A stretch of DNA of 22,529 bases, taken from positions 1-22,529 of IMG/VR virus record IMGVR_UViG_3300031566_000397. One strand, written 5' to 3'. Source of the DNA: a virus. Positions 10,752-17,268 of the stretch are shown piece by piece (position 1 is the stretch's first letter; each line of letters starts with the position of its first letter). A program made the position numbers and the translations under genes. The notes beneath the pieces were generated by a model. The model saw nothing but the letters and a program-made list of their open reading frames with translations. It searched no databases and was not told the origin of the DNA.

Positions 10752-11117
10752 TCATTTACCTAACAACTCATCAAACTTAGACCGAACCTTAGCCGCCCAC
10801 TTCTCATTCTTCTTATTTATAGCGTGATGCACCAATGTACAAAGCTGTGCTGGAGACATATTCGGATAGACCCTAGCCAGCACATCTAATATACACTGAA
10901 TAGAATCAGCAGCCTCATAGAAGGGGGCGTCCATGATTCTAGGTTTATTTGTGATTTTACCACGCTCTATCATAACAGCCTCGGCAAACTCACCAACCTC
11001 TTCTGTGATTTTAATTTGAGAATCCGCAATAGTCCAGTCTACGGCCTCATTAAGGGGTTGCAATTCCCGGGATAATTTGATAGTATCAAACATTGCATCG
11101 TTAATATGTTCGGGCAT
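10752..11117 (-). CDS. MazG-like nucleotide pyrophosphohydrolase
   Basis: 121 residues, all-helical. KITEEVGEFAEAV (37-49) carries the E-E-x-x-E metal-binding motif (E39, E40, E43), paired with EAAD (68-71) on a later helix and KNEKW near residue 103, the standard layout of MazG-type NTP pyrophosphatases. These split (d)NTPs or alarmones to monophosphate and pyrophosphate; phage versions may tune host nucleotide pools or ppGpp signalling. It is the first gene after a strong sigma-70-type promoter (11175-11147), so it is early, and it heads an operon that continues with the anticodon-CUA tRNA and at least four small genes. Confidence 0.82.
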   Translation of the reverse strand: MPEHINDAMFDTIKLSRELQPLNEAVDWTIADSQIKITEEVGEFAEAVMIERGKITNKPRIMDAPFYEAADSIQCILDVLARVYPNMSPAQLCTLVHHAINKKNEKWAAKVRSKFDELLGK

Positions 11118-11146
11118 TAGTTCTTTTCTCCATTAATTGAAAAGAT

Positions 11147-11175
11147 ATTATAAACGATATTGACAACCTTGTAAA
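11147..11175 (-). promoter_or_regulatory. Sigma-70-type promoter of the MazG/tRNA operon
   Basis: Reverse-strand TTTACA (11175-11170), a 17-nt spacer and TATAAT (11152-11147). Predicted start near 11140. It is interleaved with the plus-strand promoter at 11160-11188. Confidence 0.8.
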
Positions 11176-11188
11176 GGATAAATATAAT
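11160..11188 (+). promoter_or_regulatory. Full-consensus sigma-70-type promoter overlapping a late-type box
   Basis: TTGACA (11160-11165), a 17-nt spacer and TATAAT (11183-11188) match consensus at 12/12. A late-type GATAAATA (11177-11184) overlaps the -10 box, so the downstream gene may be read by both early and late polymerase. Confidence 0.88.
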
Positions 11189-11201
11189 AAGAACAACACT
11201 T

Positions 11202-11636
11202 ATGGAACCAATTATGAAAATAAATGACATGATAAACGAACAAGAATACTTGACACTGGAAAATGATCTCAGTTTCAATGATCTATCTTCCCTCCATATC
11301 GCCGCACTTAGGGCAATAGACGAAGGTCGGATGGATGTGGATAATGCGTCGGACCGAATGATGTTTGTGCTATATGAATTACAGGAATTCACGCTGGTTG
11401 ATGATGAATATAACTTAACACGAATGGGGTACAAAGCTATAATGCTTGCTCATCGGCTAGGTGGAAGCTTAGAACGGCGCAGAGCTGGCACCCAGAAAGA
11501 CATTGATCTAGATGATATTGAAGACATTGAATTTGATCCGAATGATGTTTATGATGATGATTATGCGGGGTACGATAGTACTCTAGATGACTATGATTCT
11601 ATATTCAATATGAATCGGACAGGTTCTATACGATAA
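11202..11636 (+). CDS. Acidic protein with winged-helix-like domain
   Basis: 144 residues from the first ATG; an ATG at 11214 (MKINDMINE) with GGA 7 nt upstream is an equal alternative. Residues 25-90 (LSSLHIAALRAIDEG, then LVDDEYNLTRMGYKAI) form a helical domain with a small wing-like hairpin, similar to residues about 170-240 of the protein at 7068-7856. Residues 100-135 are extremely acidic (runs of Asp) and could mimic DNA. Expressed from a full-consensus promoter and ended by a hairpin terminator, so it is a single-gene unit. Function unknown; regulatory or DNA-mimic roles are guesses. Confidence 0.72.
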   Translation: MEPIMKINDMINEQEYLTLENDLSFNDLSSLHIAALRAIDEGRMDVDNASDRMMFVLYELQEFTLVDDEYNLTRMGYKAIMLAHRLGGSLERRRAGTQKDIDLDDIEDIEFDPNDVYDDDYAGYDSTLDDYDSIFNMNRTGSIR

Positions 11637-11637
11637 A

Positions 11638-11659
11638 AAAGGGGGCGATTGCCCCCTTT
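11638..11659. terminator. Bidirectional terminator between convergent units
   Basis: AAAGGGGGC (11638-11646) pairs perfectly with GCCCCCTTT (11651-11659) around GATT. T-rich tracts follow on both strands (TTTCTTATTT on plus; six T on minus). It separates the acidic gene from the 3' end of the protease gene. Confidence 0.9.
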
Positions 11660-11669
11660 CTTATTTACC

Positions 11670-12305
11670 TTATGGTAATATACTCGAAAAACTCTTTAAA
11701 ATCAATTTCTTGAGATACGCTTGAGCCTTTGGATCATGTTTAACAGCCTCAGCTAATGTCAAAATCTGACGACCAGCCGCATCCTGTTGTAATGATTCAT
11801 AGATTGGGGATGGCATTGCACCGGCGGCTGATGGAGTTACCACCAAGTCACAAGTAACAAAGTTGAATCCACTTACGTTACCATCATCACCAACATCACC
11901 AGTACCTCTACTGGATACTCCATAACGAGCACCACTCTCGGCCATTACCTGTGCAATCTGACCCATCGGGGTGTCTAGGAGCACTGCTTTACCTACAGCA
12001 TTAGTACCATCCATGTACAACTCTTTAATAACATGAGACACTCTGTCCATATTAATTGTCAAAGTCTGTGGATGATCAAGCTCTCCGAAAATACCACCAT
12101 GTGTTTTTATAGTATTTGCGGCGTTATTAACAGCGGTCGCAATCTCAGACAGTGGATATTTACGCTTATTCCTATTCTCAACAACGGCCTGCATAAAAAT
12201 GCCTTTCAGATAGGTCCGTTTAGACCCATCTGCGCCCTTCACACTTTCAGTAATAATATTACCTTCATGTGGCTCTAATGTTTCGATTAATAAATTAGTA
12301 CGCAT
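11670..12305 (-). CDS. 21: Prohead core protease, T4 gp21 family
   Basis: 211 residues, close to the T4 length. The family pattern is clear: GIFGELDHP (71-79) with the catalytic His H78, NMDRVSHVI (85-93), a Gly/Pro turn LLDTPMGQ (109-116), then GVSSRGTG (129-136) holding the catalytic Ser, and VTCDLVVTPSAAG. This serine protease sits in the prohead core, matures itself and cuts scaffold and internal proteins after (L/I)xE sites. Its own N-terminus contains I18-T19-E20, a likely self-processing site. AGGAGG precedes the ATG. It is the last gene of the minus-strand prohead block. Confidence 0.92.
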   Translation of the reverse strand: MRTNLLIETLEPHEGNIITESVKGADGSKRTYLKGIFMQAVVENRNKRKYPLSEIATAVNNAANTIKTHGGIFGELDHPQTLTINMDRVSHVIKELYMDGTNAVGKAVLLDTPMGQIAQVMAESGARYGVSSRGTGDVGDDGNVSGFNFVTCDLVVTPSAAGAMPSPIYESLQQDAAGRQILTLAEAVKHDPKAQAYLKKLILKSFSSILP

Positions 12306-12314
12306 GGTACCTCC

Positions 12315-13031
12315 TTATTTTTGTGCGTTCTTACTATGCTCTTTCCTGACATCATGGGCGTCATATCCGCCATCTGTTTCAAGATCAGAAGCACCACCCG
12401 CGTGAGCGGGCTCAGAACCACCCTTAATAGGGTCTTTTTGTACTTTACGTGGGTCTTTACTGTCGTAATAACCTTTCTTATTGCGGGCATCAGTCTCGTG
12501 ACCACTATGGGCAGGAGAGTTGTCACCTTTGATAGGGTCGTCATAACCATCTTTCTGACCACCATCGTAAGTTCCAGCCTTACCATCTTTGTTACCCAAG
12601 TTCTTAGAGTCAGCCAATCTCTTCATACGGGCCGCTCTACCTGCTTCCTGTTTGGAAACGGCAGGTGAAACTCGTGCAATCTGAGACTCCTCATTGATGG
12701 CATCCTCATTCACTTTGTACTTTTCAGATACAAATTTGTACATGCTATCTAATGTATCAAAATCTTCCTCAAATTTACCATCAGTAGATACGAATTTAAT
12801 ACCGGTTGTTTCGTCGTCGATATCGTTCGTAATTGAACCGATTTTCTTTCCAGCAATGATTACATCATCACCTTCAAGTTTAATCTTGTTTTCTACAGAA
12901 GCTTCTAAAGTCTTCTTAGACTTTTCACTAATGTATGCTGACATTGACTCACGTTCAGCGTCTTGATCGCCATATGCTACGGCATCCACAAAGCTTGAAA
13001 GTGATTCGTATAATTCTGTTTTCTTATCCAT
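12315..13031 (-). CDS. Prohead core/scaffold-like protein
   Basis: 238 residues. The N-terminal 40 residues (VDAVAYGDQDAERESMSAYI...SEKSKK) resemble the ALSRGDHEAA...VMASKM module of the three paralogues upstream and the N-terminus of T4 prohead core protein gp67. Residues about 125-238 are polar, Gly/Asp/Lys-rich and likely disordered, with a repeat DPIKGDNSPAHSG / DPIKGGSEPAHAG. Position just before the protease gene matches T4 core genes 67/68/22. A scaffolding or core role is inferred from position and composition; only the module similarity is seen directly. Confidence 0.65.
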   Translation of the reverse strand: MDKKTELYESLSSFVDAVAYGDQDAERESMSAYISEKSKKTLEASVENKIKLEGDDVIIAGKKIGSITNDIDDETTGIKFVSTDGKFEEDFDTLDSMYKFVSEKYKVNEDAINEESQIARVSPAVSKQEAGRAARMKRLADSKNLGNKDGKAGTYDGGQKDGYDDPIKGDNSPAHSGHETDARNKKGYYDSKDPRKVQKDPIKGGSEPAHAGGASDLETDGGYDAHDVRKEHSKNAQK

Positions 13032-13044
13032 TTTAGTTTCCTAG

Positions 13045-13284
13045 TTAATCGCCTACATTAGAGATTTCCATATAGTTCAGGAATTTGGTAGGATTGTATT
13101 CCTCCTTTCCATCACCTTTGGTAACCTCTTGTTCGGCGCGTTTTTGCTTCTGAGCCCTTCTTCCATTTCTGGTAGGACTATCTATTTTGGTTAACTCGTC
13201 GTCTTCTTTATCAACTACATCAGAAAACGAATTAACATATTCATAGTATTCTTTCAAATACTCCTTAAAACTCTGCTTACTCAT
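13045..13284 (-). CDS. Small highly charged prohead-region protein
   Basis: 79 residues, starting MSKQSFKEYLKEYYEYVNSF, helical at first, then mixed charge with a basic patch (RNGRRAQKQKR). GGTGGAG stands before the ATG, which follows the stop of the Gly/Ala-rich gene by 2 nt. Size and place recall small T4 prohead core proteins, but no sequence family is recognised. Confidence 0.65.
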   Translation of the reverse strand: MSKQSFKEYLKEYYEYVNSFSDVVDKEDDELTKIDSPTRNGRRAQKQKRAEQEVTKGDGKEEYNPTKFLNYMEISNVGD

Positions 13285-13286
13285 AT

Positions 13287-13610
13287 TTATGCTCCACCTC
13301 CGGCTCCACCACCAGCACCACCACCAGCACCACCTCCGGCACTCCCAGCGGCTCCACTTCCAGCGGCTCCTCCGCCGTCTCCGGCTGGGGCTCCACCATC
13401 ACCTGTGGGGGCTGCACTATTTCCATCACCACTGTCACCAGTGTCAATGGCCATTTTTGTTCCACCTACACCATACATATCTTTCTGTTTGGTACGTGGT
13501 ACTTTGCTGATTGCCTCAGCATTGTCCGTATATACGTTAGGTAGTGGACCACCTGATAAATTAGTTTCATTACCCGGGGACACTACATTAGCAAGTTCAC
13601 TCAATTTCAT
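13287..13610 (-). CDS. Gly/Ala-rich low-complexity prohead-region protein
   Basis: 107 residues. The N-terminal 55 are ordinary (MKLSELANVVSPGNETNLSG...), and L3-S4-E5 fits a prohead protease site. The C-terminal half is almost only Gly, Ala, Asp, Pro and Ser and ends in tandem GGGA units, so it is flexible. The ATG overlaps the end of the upstream gene (TAAATG) with AGGA as ribosome site. Function unknown; a core filler or linker protein is possible. Confidence 0.65.
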   Translation of the reverse strand: MKLSELANVVSPGNETNLSGGPLPNVYTDNAEAISKVPRTKQKDMYGVGGTKMAIDTGDSGDGNSAAPTGDGGAPAGDGGGAAGSGAAGSAGGGAGGGAGGGAGGGA

Positions 13611-14183
13611 TTAACTAATCCTATCGTCCATATCACGAGTTCCACGATCCATCATGTCGTCGTCACCTAGGTCATCATTATAATTATGAGAAACTTCGGG
13701 GTCTGTGTGCGGCTTTGCTTTCATTTTTAATTCTTCAATTGCAGCCCTAATGTTCTTAGCTGGCTTAGAATTTCTCCCACCATTACGAACTATGCTATCC
13801 AAGCTCATTGTCAAGTTATCAATGTCTCGTTGAATGGCATCGGCATCTTGGAATTCTGGATCATCTGCGGCATTATAACCGTAATCCTGTCGGGCCATTC
13901 CCATGCTATCCATATCTGCATCCATATCTGGATCGCTAAAAGCATCGTATTCACGAATACGACTACGACCACGTACTCCACGTTCAGCACCTCGTTTCAT
14001 ATTAGCATGGCGATTCCCACCACCCATACGATTCATACGTGCTCTCATAGGGTTGCCTTCTGTTAACTCTGCCGACTTAGCCATTTTACTAGCCATGACT
14101 TCAGATGAAGCCTGCTGTGCTGCCTCGTGGTCACCACGGGACAATGCCATTACCATATCTCTAATTTTATCTCTATCTGCCAT
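13611..14183 (-). CDS. Prohead-targeted cargo-like protein A (shared N-terminal module)
   Basis: 190 residues. Residues 5-34 (DKIRDMVMALSRGDHEAAQ... to ASKM) are nearly identical to those of the next two genes, with an L-T-E site at 40-42. The following part is Arg/Met/Asp-rich, with MRARMNRMGGGNRHANMKR and later DMDADMDSMGM, and is unlike the other two. The module resembles the gp67-type prohead core N-terminus (helix, GD turn, AA helix). I infer that the module guides the protein into the prohead core and is cut off by the gp21-like protease, leaving the C-terminal part inside the capsid. Confidence 0.72.
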   Translation of the reverse strand: MADRDKIRDMVMALSRGDHEAAQQASSEVMASKMAKSAELTEGNPMRARMNRMGGGNRHANMKRGAERGVRGRSRIREYDAFSDPDMDADMDSMGMARQDYGYNAADDPEFQDADAIQRDIDNLTMSLDSIVRNGGRNSKPAKNIRAAIEELKMKAKPHTDPEVSHNYNDDLGDDDMMDRGTRDMDDRIS

Positions 14184-14998
14184 TATCTTTCCTATTAGCT
14201 ATTGTTACCAATCATTGGCGGCATCACGATCATCGCCCCAAGGGTCTGGATCATCGTCACCGGGTAAATGATCAAATGTATTTCTGGCACCAGTCCACTC
14301 CCCGGACATCTCAGCGTCTGGGTATGCTGCCTTGGCTTCTTCATAACTATCAAACGAATCTAAAAACTGAATTAAGTCTTGACCAGCTAATACTGAATTA
14401 GGTCCGTACCCGTCTTGTTTTATACCCTTTACGTCAAACCCATCACCGTGCTTAGACCTATGTATTTCATAATAGTCATAGTCTCTTTCGGATCTACGTG
14501 ATTCGGTAATTCCAGCCATTTTACTAGCCATAACCTCAGATGAAGACGATTGTGCTGCCTCGTGATCACCACGGGACAGTGCCATTACCATTTCTCTAAT
14601 TTTATCTTTGCCACTCATTTTAATTTCCTATTTCTCTATTGAAATAATCCAAATCAGCACGTGTGTTACCACCCGCTTCTTGTTCAGCGGCGCGATGTAT
14701 ATCATCCTTAGCCTCTGGGGATAATTTATCCCAAAAATTTTCTATTCCTCCGCTAATTTCTCCGTTCTGATACTTATCGTTCAGTTCATAATGAGTATCA
14801 TCAGACACCCCCGATATATCTTCCCATCCGTAACCTTGGAATATTTCTGGGTATTCGTCCATTCCATTGCCCGGACGATCATGGTGGGCCTCATTCATAG
14901 TTTTAGACATTTTACTAGCCATAACCTCAGATGAAGACGATTGTGCTGCCTCGTGATCACCTCGTGAAAGGGCCATTACCATTTCTCTAATTTTATCT
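14082..14998 (-). repeat. Three 91-bp copies encoding the shared N-terminal module
   Basis: Copies at 14082-14172, 14517-14607 and 14908-14998, each exactly 91 bp. The second and third are almost identical in DNA; the first is more diverged. Sequence between copies is unrelated, so the module was duplicated or exchanged on its own. Confidence 0.85.
14205..14618 (-). CDS. Prohead-targeted cargo-like protein B (shared N-terminal module)
   Basis: 137 residues. Residues 5-34 repeat the DKIREMVMALSRGDHEAAQ...ASKM module, with I37-T38-E39 as a candidate protease site. The rest (about 98 residues) begins SRRSERDYDYYEIHRSKHGD and looks like a small folded domain with mixed charge, ending in an Asp/Trp-rich tail (DPDPWGDDRDAANDW). 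No family recognised. AGGA lies before the ATG. It stands between two genes with the same module, co-transcribed with portal-proximal genes. Confidence 0.72.
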   Translation of the reverse strand: MSGKDKIREMVMALSRGDHEAAQSSSSEVMASKMAGITESRRSERDYDYYEIHRSKHGDGFDVKGIKQDGYGPNSVLAGQDLIQFLDSFDSYEEAKAAYPDAEMSGEWTGARNTFDHLPGDDDPDPWGDDRDAANDW

Positions 14999-15012
14999 GT
15001 ATCATTACTCAT
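14620..15012 (-). CDS. Prohead-targeted cargo-like protein C (shared N-terminal module)
   Basis: 130 residues. Residues 6-35 repeat the module, followed by M39-N40-E41, a weaker match to the (L/I)xE cleavage rule. The C-terminal 88 residues form an acidic globular-looking domain with several Trp/Tyr (IFQGYGWEDISG, FWDKLSPEAKDDIHRAAEQE), unrelated to proteins A and B. The start overlaps the upstream gene by 8 bp. Function of the cargo part is unknown; by analogy with T4 internal proteins it could be delivered into the host. Confidence 0.72.
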   Translation of the reverse strand: MSNDTDKIREMVMALSRGDHEAAQSSSSEVMASKMSKTMNEAHHDRPGNGMDEYPEIFQGYGWEDISGVSDDTHYELNDKYQNGEISGGIENFWDKLSPEAKDDIHRAAEQEAGGNTRADLDYFNREIGN

Positions 15013-15445
15013 TGAACATTTCCTCTAAATTTACTTTGCCTTTTTTAAGATCGTTGTAAAAGGCTAATGCAAGCCCTTCTATCACAATCTGACGAACCTT
15101 TGATGGAAATATTGATTCCCACAACCGGGCTTCTTTAATAACATCCTGTGCATACTTTTTAGCACCATCAGAAACAAGGCGACCCCATGCTCTTTCAGCT
15201 AGTGGTCCGTTGTACTCACCTTTCTTCCAATGTTTGAATACTGTTTTCTTTATATCTGGTATTTGTGAACTTATTGAATCATTGCTTTCAATAAATAGAG
15301 CAAGCTCTTTGGCCAACGATTTAGTATCAGAGCCCTCTCTGAGGGATTTCATCTTACTATATCCATGAAGAAAACTACCGAACGACTTGCCGGTAACCTT
15401 CCCTGAACTTTCTGTAATAACATCGTTTAATAATGAATCTTTCAT
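15005..15445 (-). CDS. Helical prohead-region protein, unknown
   Basis: 146 residues, mostly helical, beginning MKDSLLNDVITESSGKVTGK with I10-T11-E12 as a possible prohead protease site. Contains FGSFLHGYSKMKSLREG and KYAQDVIKEARLWESIFPSK segments. First gene of a transcript with a CATAAATA late-type promoter and a GAGG ribosome site. Its placement between portal and the core-like genes suggests a head role; no family recognised. Confidence 0.68.
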   Translation of the reverse strand: MKDSLLNDVITESSGKVTGKSFGSFLHGYSKMKSLREGSDTKSLAKELALFIESNDSISSQIPDIKKTVFKHWKKGEYNGPLAERAWGRLVSDGAKKYAQDVIKEARLWESIFPSKVRQIVIEGLALAFYNDLKKGKVNLEEMFNE

Positions 15446-15478
15446 CGTTGCCTCATCATAAATAGGTAATCTTTTAAT

Positions 15479-15486
15479 TATTTATG
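15479..15486 (-). promoter_or_regulatory. Late-type promoter CATAAATA for the prohead gene block
   Basis: CATAAATA (15486-15479 on the reverse strand), predicted start near 15473, with a 28-nt leader carrying GAGG before the ATG at 15445. Confidence 0.6.
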
Positions 15487-15512
15487 GATTCGGGGCATTT
15501 TACCTGTAAAAG

Positions 15513-17213
15513 TTACGCCGTTCCGGGTGCTGGTGCCTCTGAACCTTGGCCTAATGGCTCCTCTCCGCCAACCGCACCAATCTCTTTATTATCACCAGTA
15601 TCTTCATCACCCATCTCTTCATCACCTAATTCTGATTCCCCTTCTGGTGGTGCACCACCCGGGGCACCTCCACCCATACCACCATCAAGACCACCAGCCT
15701 CTGCGTCTTCTGGTTGATATATCAAGGACAAATCCCTATCATCACCCTCTGAATCCAATCCCTTCTCTTTACGGATCATATTTTCATTGAGTCTAATTTC
15801 ATCTTTACTCAGACCAGCATAACGTTCTAATATGAATCGCTTAGACAAGTATGGTACGCCATCGGCGGTACTAAAGTTATTAAGCATATCAGCGTCCATG
15901 GCCTGTTGACGAGATTGATGATACTCAGAACACTCAGGTAATGTAATACGGTACAGGGTTGCATCTATATGTACACCGGAATCATATACCCATCGTTTGA
16001 ACTCAGCATCCAATACATCCTCTACATACCTCTGTAGTCGTTGTATGAACTGTGAGAACTTAATCTCCTGTACATATGCCAACCCAACTCTGGATTCGTT
16101 CTCGATAGCCTGACCGTCTTCGGTGGATGTACCAAGATAAGATGCCGGGATACGTAATGCTCTCCACATCTTACGGTAAAAATAATCCAATTCTGTTAAT
16201 TCACCAAGACCCTGTCCGGCTGGGAGTGTTTCTACCCTTGAGCTATTACCGTTTGGTCTTGTTGCGAAATAGAAATCCTCGTTCATGCTCTGTGGGTTAT
16301 AGACAGATTCAACCTGCCACTTACCACCATAGCGAACTGGAGTTTTCTTTTGTTTGATTTGATTTCTAAACTTTTCTAATACACCGGGTACCAAATGATC
16401 CGGGCGATTACCAACATCTATATAAAACACCCGCTTTTCGGGGGCTCTAGATATTCGGTAAATTAAAATGGAGTCTTCTAATAATTCCTTCTGCTTAAAC
16501 ACGCGGTATGCCGGTCTTAACACGGATATACCAAACGGTGCTTCCTCAGACATATCATCTGTAATGCTGAAACGAATTATCTTATCCTTATCCATAGGGG
16601 TAACATTGTAATCTGCTATGTCACCATGGGTCTGGAATGAGAGGCTTGCTTGCCAATACTGATTGGGCTTCTTATATTCCTGTTGAACATACCACCCACG
16701 AATGTCTGTGAGATCATCCTCAGAGACGATGGCACCTATAACGTGCTTAGGGTGAATATATTTGAACGGCTTATTCTTATCCTTGCCTCTTTCAAAGAAG
16801 CAATCACCATACTTTATCATGTTTCTGGATAAGTGAAATAATCGACCACTCTGCCAGTGATGTATTTTACACCAAGTTTTAAGGGCCGCTCGGAGGGTTG
16901 CAAACACATGACCGGGCACATTCTCTTCTGATCCAGCCTCAACCATTATGTTGAGAGGCATACGAGTTTTAGGGTTGTTACCCGCCATCTCCTCTGCCAT
17001 TATGTCCAAAGCCCGGGCTACGTCAATGTCATTATCCATCACATCATATTCGCGATAACGCACTAGACGTGTCGTTGAACCCTGTATAACTCGCTGGTAC
17101 CAGCCATGATTGCCGTATAAACCCCTACCACCAGAGATGTCCTGATTATTTGAAATCGCAACATTCGGTGACTGAGGTGATATTACTTTAAAGTATGTTT
17201 GTATTGTGCTCAC
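15513..17213 (-). CDS. 20: Portal vertex protein, T4 gp20 family
   Basis: 566 residues against 524 in T4. The N-terminal region (YREYDVMDNDIDVARALDIMAEEM, 53-76) is the standard start of the gp20 portal core, followed by the clip/stem region (EDSILIYRISRAPEKRVFYIDVGN, KKTPVRYGGKW, LPAGQGLGELTELDYFYRKM). The last 60 residues are a disordered Gly/Pro/Glu-rich extension. The portal forms the dodecameric ring through which DNA enters and leaves the head. The start is GTG at 17213 with AGGA 7 nt upstream; the overlapping ATG runs straight into TGA. A late promoter lies 27 nt upstream. The identification is firm. Confidence 0.95.
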   Translation of the reverse strand: MSTIQTYFKVISPQSPNVAISNNQDISGGRGLYGNHGWYQRVIQGSTTRLVRYREYDVMDNDIDVARALDIMAEEMAGNNPKTRMPLNIMVEAGSEENVPGHVFATLRAALKTWCKIHHWQSGRLFHLSRNMIKYGDCFFERGKDKNKPFKYIHPKHVIGAIVSEDDLTDIRGWYVQQEYKKPNQYWQASLSFQTHGDIADYNVTPMDKDKIIRFSITDDMSEEAPFGISVLRPAYRVFKQKELLEDSILIYRISRAPEKRVFYIDVGNRPDHLVPGVLEKFRNQIKQKKTPVRYGGKWQVESVYNPQSMNEDFYFATRPNGNSSRVETLPAGQGLGELTELDYFYRKMWRALRIPASYLGTSTEDGQAIENESRVGLAYVQEIKFSQFIQRLQRYVEDVLDAEFKRWVYDSGVHIDATLYRITLPECSEYHQSRQQAMDADMLNNFSTADGVPYLSKRFILERYAGLSKDEIRLNENMIRKEKGLDSEGDDRDLSLIYQPEDAEAGGLDGGMGGGAPGGAPPEGESELGDEEMGDEDTGDNKEIGAVGGEEPLGQGSEAPAPGTA

Positions 17214-17239
17214 ATTCCAATCCTATGTGTTCTTTGGTA

Positions 17240-17247
17240 TATTTATA
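17240..17247 (-). promoter_or_regulatory. T4-type late promoter for the portal gene
   Basis: Exact TATAAATA (17247-17240 on the reverse strand); predicted start near 17234, giving a 21-nt leader before the GTG. Confidence 0.75.
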
Positions 17248-17268
17248 CCCCAGCCTCTGAAGTGATCC

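Noticed and set aside
13289-13510. Plus-strand His-rich ORF over the Gly/Ala gene
   Set aside because: It is the antisense of Gly/Ala codons (CCACCAGCACC repeats) with no ribosome site or promoter.
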